From positions 186,001 through 250,000 of the forward strand of contig NZ_VDUX01000003.1 of the NCBI RefSeq assembly GCF_008039565.1: a stretch of DNA of 64,000 bases, in the 5' to 3' direction. The translations under genes were made by a program, and so were the position numbers. Numbering within the stretch: the first letter of the stretch is position 1; each line of letters starts with the position of its first letter. The notes below the pieces were generated by a model. The model was not told the origin of the DNA and made no database searches. It saw nothing but the letters and a program-made list of their open reading frames with translations. Source of the stretch: Aeromicrobium terrae (GTDB taxonomy: Bacteria > Actinomycetota > Actinomycetes > Propionibacteriales > Nocardioidaceae). Positions 8,854-17,084 of this stretch are shown piece by piece.

Positions 8854-10515
8854 TCACATCCGTTCCGGTGCCGAGACGCCGAGCAGGCCGAGCCCGTTGG
8901 CGAGGACCTGGCGCGTGGCGGCGACGAGCACGAGCCGCGCGCGGTGCAGGTCGGTGACGTCCTCGTCGCCCTGCGGCAGCACGCGGCAGGTGTCGTAGAA
9001 CTTGTGGAACGTCGAGGCGGTGTCCTCGAGGTACCGCGCGACGCGGTGCGGCTCGCGCAGCTCGGCGGCGCGCGCGACCACTCGCGGGAGCTCGGCGAGC
9101 GCCCGCAGCAGGTCGCCCTCGCGCTCGGTGGACAGCTGGCTCGCGTCGTACGACCCGTCCACCGTGATGCCGAGATCCGCGGCGTTCCGCAGGATGCTCG
9201 CAAGACGCGCGTGGGCGTACTGCACGTAGTAGACGGGGTTGTCGTTGCTCTTGCTCGTCATGTCGGCGACGTCGAGCGTGAGCGGTGAGTCGACCGGGTA
9301 GCGGATCAACGTGTAGCGGAGCGGGTCGACGCCGATCAGGTCGATCAGCTCGCGGAGCGACACGATCGTGCCGGCCCGCTTCGAGAGCTTGAGCTCCTCA
9401 CCGTCCTGCAGGATCTTCACGAGCTGCCCGATGAGGACCTCGAGCTGCTCCCCCGGCGTGTCGCCGACGCAGGCCGCCATGGCGGACAGCCGGCCGACGT
9501 AGCCGTGGTGGTCGGCGCCGAGCAGGTAGATGCAGGGGTCGAAGCCGCGCTCGCGCTTGTTGACGTAGTACGCGGTGTCGGACGCGAAGTACGTGAGCTC
9601 GCCGTTGGAGCGGACCAGGACCCGGTCCTTGTCGTCGCCGAAGTCGGTGGTGCGCATCCAGGTGGCGCCGTCGGCCTCGAACAGCCGGCCCTGCTCGCGC
9701 AGCCGGTCGAAGCCGTGCTCCACGGAGTCGGAGTCGTGCAGCGAGCGCTCGGAGAACCAGACGTCGAAGTGGGTGCGGAGCTCGTCGAGCTCGGCCTGCT
9801 GCTCGGCGAGCTGGAGCCGGTACCCGGTCTCGCGGAACGTGACGAGCTGCTCGTCGGCCGGCTGGTCGAGCACGCCGGGCACCTCGGCGACGACCTTCGC
9901 GGCGAGGTCGGCGACGTACGCGCCGTGGTAGCCGTCGTCCGGCGGCTCCTCGCCGTGCGCGCGCGCCATCAGGGACGCGCCGAACACGTCCATCTGGTTG
10001 CCGCGGTCGTTGACGTAGAACTCGCGCGTGACCTCGGCGCCGGTGGCCTCGATGACCCGCGCCATCGCGTCGCCGACGGCGGCCCAGCGGGTGTGGCCGA
10101 GGTGCAGCGGGCCGGTGGGGTTGGCGGAGATGAACTCGAGGTTGACCTTCTGGCCGGCGTTGACGTCGCTGCGGCCGTAGGAGTCGCCTGCGGTGACGAC
10201 CTGGCCGGCCAGTGCGCCCTGCGCACCGGCGCTGACCCGCAGGTTGAGGAAGCCGGGCCCGGCGACCTCGGCCGAGGCGACGCCGTCGTCCGTGACAATC
10301 TCCTCGGCGAGCTGCTGGGCGAGGTCGCGCGGGTTGACGCCCGCGCGCTTCGCGAGCTGCAGGGCGATGTTGGTGGCGTAGTCACCGTGCTCCCGGACCT
10401 TGGGCCGCTCGACGAGCACCGTCGAGGGGACGCCGTCGGGCAGCGTCAGGCGGCCGTCGTCGACCAGGCGGGTGAGCGCGGCGACGAGGGCGGACGAAAG
10501 CTGCTCAGGAGTCAC
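8854..10515 (-). CDS. argS: Arginyl-tRNA synthetase
   Basis: A 553-aa class I synthetase that charges tRNA-Arg. It shows the N-terminal Add1 domain, the HIGH-class signature HLGH (residues 138-141) after NPTGP, a KMSK-like ELKLSKRAG, and a C-terminal DALR anticodon-binding domain ending near the C-terminus. Its GTG start overlaps the stop of the upstream response regulator (GTGA), so its translation is coupled to that gene. A tRNA-Arg(CCG) lies 460 bp away on the other strand. Confidence 0.97.
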   Translation of the reverse strand: MTPEQLSSALVAALTRLVDDGRLTLPDGVPSTVLVERPKVREHGDYATNIALQLAKRAGVNPRDLAQQLAEEIVTDDGVASAEVAGPGFLNLRVSAGAQGALAGQVVTAGDSYGRSDVNAGQKVNLEFISANPTGPLHLGHTRWAAVGDAMARVIEATGAEVTREFYVNDRGNQMDVFGASLMARAHGEEPPDDGYHGAYVADLAAKVVAEVPGVLDQPADEQLVTFRETGYRLQLAEQQAELDELRTHFDVWFSERSLHDSDSVEHGFDRLREQGRLFEADGATWMRTTDFGDDKDRVLVRSNGELTYFASDTAYYVNKRERGFDPCIYLLGADHHGYVGRLSAMAACVGDTPGEQLEVLIGQLVKILQDGEELKLSKRAGTIVSLRELIDLIGVDPLRYTLIRYPVDSPLTLDVADMTSKSNDNPVYYVQYAHARLASILRNAADLGITVDGSYDASQLSTEREGDLLRALAELPRVVARAAELREPHRVARYLEDTASTFHKFYDTCRVLPQGDEDVTDLHRARLVLVAATRQVLANGLGLLGVSAPERM

Positions 10516-10928
10516 CGACCCAGGGTATCGGCGGCCTTGCGGACGGTTTCCACGAGCACGTCCGGATCGAACGGCTTGGTGACGTAGGCGTCGACGCCGG
10601 CGTCCATCCCGCGCTGGATGTCGTGCGGGTGGTTCTGCGTGCTGACCATGACGATCGCGATGCCCGCCGTCCGCGGGTTCTTGCGGATGGACGCGACCGT
10701 GGCGATCCCGTCCTGGCGCGGCATCATCACGTCGACGGTGATGACGTCCGGCAGCACCTCGGCGCTCTCGAGCTGCTCGATCGCGTCGATGCCGTCCACG
10801 GCCTCCTCGACCTCGAATCCCGCGAGCTCGAGGTTCGTCCGGATCAGCAGGCGGATGGACGCCGCGTCGTCCACCACGAGGACCCTGGCGGGGGTGCCGG
10901 GCTCCCGGCGGCTGGTGGACTCAGGCAT
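10512..10928 (-). CDS. Stand-alone response regulator receiver domain (CheY-like)
   Basis: 138 aa with a single receiver domain and no output domain. Acidic residues D20/D21, phospho-acceptor D66 (ITVDVMMP), a hydroxyl residue in MVSTQN, and K118 (VTKPFD) complete the active site. No kinase is adjacent, so the partner is unknown. The gene overlaps argS by 4 bp, so expression of argS would follow this regulator's promoter. The start is the ATG 6 nt after a TACGCT -10; longer in-frame extension upstream would run through the tRNA gene and is not credible. Confidence 0.92.
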   Translation of the reverse strand: MPESTSRREPGTPARVLVVDDAASIRLLIRTNLELAGFEVEEAVDGIDAIEQLESAEVLPDVITVDVMMPRQDGIATVASIRKNPRTAGIAIVMVSTQNHPHDIQRGMDAGVDAYVTKPFDPDVLVETVRKAADTLGR

Positions 10929-10934
10929 TGCGCC

Positions 10935-10940
10935 AGCGTA
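10935..10940 (-). promoter_or_regulatory. -10 element of the receiver-argS operon
   Basis: TACGCT on the minus strand, 6 nt before the ATG. It predicts a leaderless transcript driving the receiver gene, argS and lysA. Confidence 0.5.
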
Positions 10941-10953
10941 GTGGGCGCTGGGG

Positions 10954-10959
10954 TACGCT
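10954..10959 (+). promoter_or_regulatory. -10 element of tRNA-Arg
   Basis: TACGCT, 13 nt upstream of the mature tRNA 5' end. The -35 is not clear. Confidence 0.45.
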
Positions 10960-10972
10960 CGGTCCGGTTGCG

Positions 10973-11044
10973 GCCCCCGTAGCTCAGGGGATAGAGCACC
11001 GCCCTCCGGAGGCGGGAGCGCAGGTTCGAATCCTGCCGGGGGCG
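10973..11044 (+). tRNA. tRNA-Arg (CCG anticodon)
   Basis: All cloverleaf arms pair. The acceptor is GCCCCCG with CGGGGGC plus discriminator G, and the D arm is GCTC/GAGC. The anticodon stem is CCGCC/GGCGG with loop CTCCGGA, so the anticodon is CCG at 11006-11008. The T arm is GCAGG/CCTGC with loop TTCGAAT. CCA is not encoded. It reads CGG arginine codons, which are common at this GC content. Confidence 0.97.
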
Positions 11045-11053
11045 CCCCAATCT

Positions 11054-11449
11054 CTAGGACTCGGCCAGCTCGGCGTCCGAGCGCAGGACGCAGAACTGGT
11101 TGCCCTCCGGGTCCGCGAGCGTCACCCAGCCGGTGCCCGGGCCGTACTTCCCGCGGTGGTCCGCGACGAGCTGGGCACCGCGCTCCAGCAGCCACTCGAC
11201 CTCCTCGTCCCGGCGACGCTCGCGCGGCCGCACGTCGAGGTGGATCCGTTTGGCCGGCAGCTCGGTGTCCGGAACCTCGATGAAGAGCAGGTGGTGCCCG
11301 GTGTCCGGGTCGTGGATCATGCACTCCTCGTGCCCCGGTTCGTTCGGGTCGTCGGGGTCCATCTCGTAGGCGAGGACCTCGCGCCACCACTCACTGAGGG
11401 CGAAGGCGTCGTGACAGTCGATGGTCGTGTGCGAGACGCGGACGGACAT
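11054..11449 (-). CDS. Glyoxalase/bleomycin-resistance (VOC) family protein
   Basis: 131 aa with the paired beta-alpha-beta modules of the vicinal oxygen chelate fold. The first begins VSHTTIDCHD, and the second ends in WVTLADPEGNQFCVL, a standard VOC C-terminal signature. Possible metal ligands are H8, a His in the second strand region (IHLDV) and the Glu of LADPEG. Many such proteins are of unknown substrate. The start ATG lies 7 nt after a TACCGT -10. It is divergent from the OsmC gene. Confidence 0.85.
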   Translation of the reverse strand: MSVRVSHTTIDCHDAFALSEWWREVLAYEMDPDDPNEPGHEECMIHDPDTGHHLLFIEVPDTELPAKRIHLDVRPRERRRDEEVEWLLERGAQLVADHRGKYGPGTGWVTLADPEGNQFCVLRSDAELAES

Positions 11450-11456
11450 GGTCCGG

Positions 11457-11462
11457 ACGGTA
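11457..11462 (-). promoter_or_regulatory. -10 element of the VOC gene
   Basis: TACCGT on the minus strand, 7 nt from the ATG, again the leaderless arrangement. The divergent OsmC gene has its own TAGGCT at 11471-11476. Confidence 0.45.
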
Positions 11463-11506
11463 ACGGTCGCTAGGCTCGAACGCACACCACCACGACGGGA
11501 GACCTC

Positions 11507-11950
11507 ATGCCTACTCGCACCGCTCGCACCGCCTGGGACGGCGGCTTCCAGGACGGCACCGGCCAGGTCGAGCTCACCAGCTCGGGGGCGGCGACGTTCG
11601 ACGTGTCGTGGCCCAAGCGTGTCGCCGACGACAACCACGACACCACGACGCCGGAAGAGCTCGTCGGTGCGGCGCACTCGGCCTGCTTCTCGATGGCCTT
11701 CAGCAAGGTCCTCGAGGACAGCGGCGCCACGCCGCGGTCGCTCGACGTCACGGCCGACGTCTCCTTCGGCCCGGACCCGAACGGCGGGATGAAGATCACC
11801 GGGATCAAGCTGACCGTGCGTGGCGAGGCCGAGGGGATCGACGCGGCCGGATTCGAGGAGGCCGCCCAGGCCGCCAAGGCCGGGTGCCCGGTCAGCAAGG
11901 CCCTCACCGGCGTCGACATCACCCTCGACGCCACCCTCGAGACGGCCTGA
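11507..11950 (+). CDS. OsmC/Ohr family peroxiredoxin
   Basis: 147 aa. The two reactive cysteines of the OsmC fold are C60 (AHSACFSMAF) and C127 (KAGCPVSKAL). The E51 region (TPEELVGAAH) supplies the usual acidic partner. These enzymes reduce organic hydroperoxides with lipoylated or thiol reductants. By sequence it is nearer the OsmC subgroup than Ohr. A TAGGCT -10 at 11471-11476 and a GGGAGACC Shine-Dalgarno precede it. The next gene starts 1 nt after its stop, so they are probably cotranscribed. Confidence 0.93.
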   Translation: MPTRTARTAWDGGFQDGTGQVELTSSGAATFDVSWPKRVADDNHDTTTPEELVGAAHSACFSMAFSKVLEDSGATPRSLDVTADVSFGPDPNGGMKITGIKLTVRGEAEGIDAAGFEEAAQAAKAGCPVSKALTGVDITLDATLETA

Positions 11951-11951
11951 C

Positions 11952-12998
11952 GTGACGCTGGCGCTGGTCCCGTACCGCCTGCGGGCCCAGCGCCTCGTCG
12001 GGCCTCCGCTCGACTCCCCCGCCGACGTGGTCGGCCACCTCGGTGCCGTCCAGTCGCAGGACCACGGCACGTCGCTGTGGTCCATCGGCCGTCGCTGCGA
12101 CGCGACGATCACCGAGGTCGAGGCCGCGTTCGCCGCCGGCGACTTCGTCCGCACCCACGTGCTGCGCCCCACGTGGCACCACGTCCGGGTCGACGACCTG
12201 CCCGACCTGCTCGCGGTCACGTCGCCCCGCGTCCAGCAGCAGCTCGTGGGATCGGTACGGCGGATGGGGATCGACGAGAAGCGGCTCGAGACCGGGACCT
12301 CCGTCGTGGCGGAGGCGGTCCGTGCCCACGGTCCGACCACCCGGGCCGAGGTCGCCGAGCACCTCGCCGACGCCGGCCTCGAGCACACCGGCAGCCCGCT
12401 GGCGCACTACGTCATGAACGCGGAGCTCGCCGGGCTGGTCGCGAGCGGCCCCATGCGCGGCAAGCAGCACACGTACGTGCCGCTCGACCTGCCCGCGCCG
12501 CGCGGCACCGACGACGAGCGACTCGCGTGGATCGCCCGGGTCTACGCGCGAGGTCACGGGCCGTTCGACCCCCGCGACCTCGCCTGGTGGACCACGCTCA
12601 CGCTCACCGACGCCCGCCGCGCCGTCGAGCTGGCCGACCTGGCGACCGTCGAGATCGACGGACAGACGCTGCACACCGACGCCGACGTCGAGCCCGTCGA
12701 GGTCCCCGCCGCGATGCTGCTGTCGAACTTCGACGAGCTGATCTCCTACACGCGCGACCCCGCTGACCTGGACCGACTGGGGCCCGGCCGCGAGCAGATC
12801 TTCCGGGCGAGCGGGCTGCTGCTCCTGGACGGGGCGCTCGCCGGCAGCTGGACCCGCACCGTGCGCCCGGAGACCGTCGAGATCGACGTCCGAGCAGTCG
12901 TCCCGGTGCCTCGGAGAGCGCGCTCGGCGATCGAGCTCGAGGCGGCCCGATTCGGCCGGTTCCTGCAGCGCGAACCGGTGCTCTCCGTCGCCTCCTGA
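11952..12998 (+). CDS. Winged-helix DNA-binding protein of the AlkZ/YcaQ (HTH_42) family
   Basis: 348 aa with a GTG start 1 nt after the OsmC stop. The layout fits HTH_42 proteins: an N-terminal region with GAVQSQDHGTSLWS, winged-helix modules, then a C-terminal beta domain (about 230-340). The Q34-S-Q36 pair lies where AlkZ-type glycosylases have their catalytic QxQ motif. AlkZ unhooks bulky N7-alkylguanine adducts and interstrand crosslinks. Many family members are unstudied, so DNA glycosylase activity is inference. Pairing with an oxidative-stress peroxiredoxin is consistent with a damage-defence role. Confidence 0.8.
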   Translation: MTLALVPYRLRAQRLVGPPLDSPADVVGHLGAVQSQDHGTSLWSIGRRCDATITEVEAAFAAGDFVRTHVLRPTWHHVRVDDLPDLLAVTSPRVQQQLVGSVRRMGIDEKRLETGTSVVAEAVRAHGPTTRAEVAEHLADAGLEHTGSPLAHYVMNAELAGLVASGPMRGKQHTYVPLDLPAPRGTDDERLAWIARVYARGHGPFDPRDLAWWTTLTLTDARRAVELADLATVEIDGQTLHTDADVEPVEVPAAMLLSNFDELISYTRDPADLDRLGPGREQIFRASGLLLLDGALAGSWTRTVRPETVEIDVRAVVPVPRRARSAIELEAARFGRFLQREPVLSVAS

Positions 12999-13037
12999 AT
13001 GGTCCGAACCTGCCCGCGCGTGACTGGCGTGCCGCGC

Positions 13038-13043
13038 TAGGCT
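13038..13043 (+). promoter_or_regulatory. Possible -10 element of kgd
   Basis: TAGGCT, about 56 nt upstream of the kgd GTG. It implies a leader of about 50 nt with a purine-rich ribosome-binding site. Confidence 0.4.
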
Positions 13044-13099
13044 GTGGACAGCGTTTCACCTGCGCACCGGCGACCTGAACGGAAGAGGCGATCGAGGCC

Positions 13100-16000
13100 G
13101 TGGCCGAGCCCTCACACGACACATCCACCCCTGACTTCGGCACCAACCAGTGGCTCGTCGAAGAGATGTACGACCGGTACCAGGAGGACCCCGGCTCGGT
13201 CGACGCGTCGTGGAAGTCCTTCTTCGAGAACGGCGGCTCGCCGGGCTCGAACGGCAGCGGTCCCGCCACCGAGGTGACGGCCGATCCCGCCCCGGCCCCG
13301 GCGGCCACGAAGGCCCCCGAGCCCCCGAAGCAGGAGGCGCCGAAGCAGGAGGCGCCGAAGGCCGAGCCGAAGCAGGAGGCGAAGGCCGAGCCGAAGCCCG
13401 AGGCCAAGCAGCCCGAGCCCGCCAAGCCGGCACCGGCCAAGGAGCCGGCCCCGCAGGAGACGCCGGCCGAGCCCGTGGGCCCCGGCGAGGTCGAGCGCGT
13501 CACGCTGCGCGGCGCGGCGGCCCGCACCGTCGCCAACATGGACACCAGCCTCACCGTGCCCACGGCCACCAGCGTCCGCTCGGTGCCGGTCAAGCTGCTC
13601 TTCGACAACCGCACCGTCATCAACAACCACCTCGCCCGCGCCCGCGGCGGCAAGGTCTCCTTCACGCACCTGATCGGCTACGCCGTCGTCAAGGCGCTCG
13701 CCGCGATGCCCGAGATGAACACCGGGTACGACACGGACGAGAAGGGCAAGCCGGTCCAGCTGAAGCCGGAGCACGTCAACTTCGGCCTGGCCATCGACCT
13801 GCAGAAGCCCGACGGCTCCCGCCAGCTGCTCGTGCCGTCGATCAAGGCCGCCGAGACGATGGGCTTCGCCGAGTTCTGGCAGGCCTACGAGACGATGGTC
13901 CGCAAGGCCCGCGACGGCAAGCTCGAGGTCTCCGACTTCCAGGGCACCACCGCGAGCCTCACCAACCCGGGCGGCATCGGCACCAACCACTCCGTGCCGC
14001 GCCTGATGAAGGGCCAGGGCGTCATCGTCGGCGTCGGCTCCATGGACTACCCGCCGGAGTTCCAGGGCGCGTCCGACCACACCATCGCGCAGATGGCCGT
14101 GTCGAAGATGATGACGCTGACCTCCACCTACGACCACCGCGTCATCCAGGGCGCCCAGTCCGGTGAGTTCCTGCGCCGCATCCACCAGCTCCTGCTCGGC
14201 GAGGACGGCTTCTACGACGAGATCTTCCGGGCCCTCCGCATCCCGTACGAGCCCATCCGCTGGGCCCGCGACATCGCCGTCAGCCACGACGACGAGGTGC
14301 ACCGCCAGGCGCGCGTGCTGGAGCTGATCCACGCGTTCCGCGTCCGCGGCCACCTGATGGCCGACACCAACCCGCTGGAGTACCGCCAGCGCAGCCACCC
14401 GGACCTCGACACCGCGTCGCACGGCCTCACGCTGTGGGACCTGGACCGCGAGTTCGCCACCGGATCGTTCGCCAGCCAGTCGGGCAAGCGGTTCATGAAG
14501 CTGCGCGAGATCCTCGGCGTCCTGCGCGACTCCTACTGCCGCACGATCGGCCTGGAGTACATGCACATCCAGGACCCGTCCGAGCGCCAGTGGCTCCAGG
14601 AGCGCATCGAGATCGGGCACACCAAGCCGCCCCGCGAGGAGCAGCTGCGCATCCTGCTGAAGCTGAACCAGGCCGAGGCGTTCGAGACGTTCCTGCAGAC
14701 CAAGTTCGTCGGCCAGAAGCGCTTCAGCCTCGAGGGCGGCGAGACCACCATCCCGCTGCTCGACGAGATCTGCGAGGCCGCCGCCGCCGACGAGCTCGAC
14801 GAGGTCTGCATCGGCATGGCGCACCGCGGACGCCTCAACGTCCTGGTGAACATCGCCGGCAAGAGCCCGAGCCAGGTGTTCCGCGAGTTCGAGGGCAACA
14901 TCGATCCCCGAACCGTCCAGGGCTCCGGCGACGTCAAGTACCACCTGGGCGTCGAGGGCGAGTTCACCTCGCTCGACGGCGACAAGATCAAGGTCTCCGT
15001 GGCCGCCAACCCGTCGCACCTCGAGGTCGTCGACCCGGTGCTCGAGGGCATCACCCGCGCCAAGCAGGACCGCCTCAACCGTGGCGCCGCGTACCCGGTG
15101 CTGCCCGTTCTCGTGCACGGTGACGCGGCCTTCGCCGGCCAGGGCGTCGTGGCGGAGACGCTGAACCTCAGCCAGCTGCGCGGCTACCGCACCGGCGGCA
15201 CCATCCACGTCATCGTCAACAACCAGGTCGGCTTCACCACCGCCCCGTCGTCGTCGCGCTCGTCGGTCTACTGCACCGACGTCGCCAAGATGATCCAGGC
15301 GCCGATCTTCCACGTGAACGGCGACGATCCCGAGGCGTGCATCCGGGTGGCCCAGCTGGCCTACGAGTACCGGAAGACGTTCAACAAGGACATCGTCATC
15401 GACCTCATCTGCTACCGCCGCCGCGGTCACAACGAGGGCGACGACCCCAGCTTCACCCAGCCGCTGATGTACGACACGATCAACAACAAGAAGTCGGTGC
15501 GCAAGCTCTACACCGAGGCCCTGGTCGGACGTGGCGACATCACGATCGAGGAGGCCGAGGAGGCGCTGGCCGACTACCAGTCGCAGCTCGAGCGCAACTT
15601 CACCGAGGTCAAGAAGGCCGACGACACCCCGTCCGGCTACACCCGCACCCCGGACTACCCGTCCAAGCCGGAGCCGGAGGGCGAGCTGGAGACGGCCATC
15701 ACGCCCGAGACGCTCAAGGCCATCGCCGACGCGTACACCGCCGTCCCCGAGGGCTTCACGGTGCACCCGAAGGTGCTCCCCCAGCTGCAGCGCCGCGCGG
15801 CGTCCATCACCGCCGGCCCGATCGACTGGGGCACCGGCGAGATCCTCGCGATGGGCTCGCTGCTGCTCGACGGGCGACCGGTCCGCATGGCCGGCCAGGA
15901 CTCGCGTCGCGGCACGTTCTCGTCGCGGTTCGCCACGATCATCGACCGCAACAACGGCAGCGAGTGGACGCCTCTGGCCCACATCGACGAGGACCAGGAG

Positions 16001-16849
16001 ACGTTCTACATCTACGACTCGCTGCTGAGCGAGTACGCCGCCCTCGGCTTCGAGTACGGCTACTCCGTCGCGCGACCGGAGGCGCTCACCCTGTGGGAGG
16101 CGCAGTTCGGCGACTTCGTCAACGGCGCCCAGTCCGTCATCGACGAGTACATCTCCGCCGGTGAGACGAAGTGGGGCCAGAAGTCCGGCGTCGTCCTGCT
16201 CCTGCCGCACGGCTACGAGGGCCAGGGCCCGGACCACTCCTCCGCCCGGATCGAGCGGTTCCTGCTGCTCGGCGCCGACGACGCGATGCGCATCGCGCAG
16301 CCGTCCACCCCGGCGTCCTACTTCCACCTGCTGCGACGCCAGTCGCTCGGCAAGGAGCACCGCCCGCTCGTCGTCTTCACGCCGAAGTCGATGCTGCGCA
16401 GCAAGGCGGCGGCGTCACAGCCCGACGAGTTCACGTCCGGCACGTGGCGCCCGGTGATCGGCGACGACACCGTCCAGGCCGACCAGGTCCAGCGTGTGCT
16501 GGTGTGCTCCGGCAAGATCACCTGGGAGCTCATGGCCGAGCGCGCCAAGCGCGAGGAGGGCCAGAACCGCACCGCCATCGTGCGGATGGAGCAGCTCTAC
16601 CCGCGGCCGCTCGAGGAGCTCAACGCCGAGCTGGCGAAGTTCACCTCGGCCACCGAGGTGCGCTGGGTGCAGGACGAGCCGGCCAACCAGGGCCCGTGGC
16701 CGCACGTCGCGCTGCACTACACCGGTGCGCTCGACCGCGACCTCCCGCTGTCCCTGGTCTCGCGCCCGGAGTCGTCGGCGCCGTCGGTGGGCTCGCACAA
16801 CCGGCACGTCGAGGAGCACGCGACGCTGATGGACCAGGCCTTCGCCTAG
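13100..16849 (+). CDS. kgd: Multifunctional 2-oxoglutarate decarboxylase/dehydrogenase (Kgd)
   Basis: A 1249-aa TCA-cycle enzyme with E1o activity and a fused E2-like domain, as in mycobacterial Kgd. The N-terminal helix (GTNQWLVEEMYDRYQ) is followed by a Pro/Ala/Lys/Glu linker (about 50-130). The acyltransferase domain (about 130-380) ends in TYDHRVIQGA; the usual Asp of DHRxxDG is Gln, as in the mycobacterial enzyme. The ThDP-dependent E1o domain (about 420-1249) has MAHRGRLNVLVN, the GDAAFAGQG cofactor motif and NNQVGFTT. The lipoyl domain is absent, so it works with a separate E2. The start is GTG. Confidence 0.96.
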   Translation: MAEPSHDTSTPDFGTNQWLVEEMYDRYQEDPGSVDASWKSFFENGGSPGSNGSGPATEVTADPAPAPAATKAPEPPKQEAPKQEAPKAEPKQEAKAEPKPEAKQPEPAKPAPAKEPAPQETPAEPVGPGEVERVTLRGAAARTVANMDTSLTVPTATSVRSVPVKLLFDNRTVINNHLARARGGKVSFTHLIGYAVVKALAAMPEMNTGYDTDEKGKPVQLKPEHVNFGLAIDLQKPDGSRQLLVPSIKAAETMGFAEFWQAYETMVRKARDGKLEVSDFQGTTASLTNPGGIGTNHSVPRLMKGQGVIVGVGSMDYPPEFQGASDHTIAQMAVSKMMTLTSTYDHRVIQGAQSGEFLRRIHQLLLGEDGFYDEIFRALRIPYEPIRWARDIAVSHDDEVHRQARVLELIHAFRVRGHLMADTNPLEYRQRSHPDLDTASHGLTLWDLDREFATGSFASQSGKRFMKLREILGVLRDSYCRTIGLEYMHIQDPSERQWLQERIEIGHTKPPREEQLRILLKLNQAEAFETFLQTKFVGQKRFSLEGGETTIPLLDEICEAAAADELDEVCIGMAHRGRLNVLVNIAGKSPSQVFREFEGNIDPRTVQGSGDVKYHLGVEGEFTSLDGDKIKVSVAANPSHLEVVDPVLEGITRAKQDRLNRGAAYPVLPVLVHGDAAFAGQGVVAETLNLSQLRGYRTGGTIHVIVNNQVGFTTAPSSSRSSVYCTDVAKMIQAPIFHVNGDDPEACIRVAQLAYEYRKTFNKDIVIDLICYRRRGHNEGDDPSFTQPLMYDTINNKKSVRKLYTEALVGRGDITIEEAEEALADYQSQLERNFTEVKKADDTPSGYTRTPDYPSKPEPEGELETAITPETLKAIADAYTAVPEGFTVHPKVLPQLQRRAASITAGPIDWGTGEILAMGSLLLDGRPVRMAGQDSRRGTFSSRFATIIDRNNGSEWTPLAHIDEDQETFYIYDSLLSEYAALGFEYGYSVARPEALTLWEAQFGDFVNGAQSVIDEYISAGETKWGQKSGVVLLLPHGYEGQGPDHSSARIERFLLLGADDAMRIAQPSTPASYFHLLRRQSLGKEHRPLVVFTPKSMLRSKAAASQPDEFTSGTWRPVIGDDTVQADQVQRVLVCSGKITWELMAERAKREEGQNRTAIVRMEQLYPRPLEELNAELAKFTSATEVRWVQDEPANQGPWPHVALHYTGALDRDLPLSLVSRPESSAPSVGSHNRHVEEHATLMDQAFA

Positions 16850-16855
16850 AACGCG

Positions 16856-17029
16856 ATGTACTTCACCGATCGCGGCATCGAGGAGCTGCAGTCCCGCCGC
16901 GGCGACGAGGAGATCTCGTTCGCCTGGCTGGCCGAGCGGCTCGTCGAGTTCGTCGACCTGAACCCGGAGTTCGAGGTCCCCGTCGAGCGCCTGGCCACCT
17001 GGTTGGCTCGGTTGGATGATGAGGATTGA
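16856..17029 (+). CDS. DUF6104-type small protein downstream of kgd
   Basis: A 57-aa acidic protein (begins MYFTDRGIEELQSRRGDEE, ends RLDDED) starting 6 nt after the kgd stop. I recognise it as a small conserved actinobacterial family usually found at this position behind kgd. Two amphipathic helices are predicted and there is no signal peptide. Function is unknown. Close coupling suggests an accessory or regulatory peptide of the 2-oxoglutarate enzyme, which is inference. It is too short for many ORF filters. Confidence 0.85.
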   Translation: MYFTDRGIEELQSRRGDEEISFAWLAERLVEFVDLNPEFEVPVERLATWLARLDDED

Positions 17030-17035
17030 GTCGCT

Positions 17036-17079
17036 TCGGTCGCAGAGCTCCCTCCCGCGGCTCCGCCGCTAGCGACCGA
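17036..17079. terminator. Nested hairpin between convergent genes
   Basis: The outer stem TCGGTCGC/GCGACCGA (17036-17043 with 17072-17079) encloses an inner GCGGC-TCC-GCCGC hairpin. It lies between the stops of the DUF6104 gene and the oxidoreductase on the other strand, so it can serve both directions. Confidence 0.6.
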
Positions 17080-17084
17080 GACTT

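Noticed and set aside
13112-16360. 1082-aa open frame antisense to kgd
   Set aside because: Low-complexity Leu/Gly/Asp/Val-rich translation caused by high GC on the reverse strand; kgd is unmistakable.
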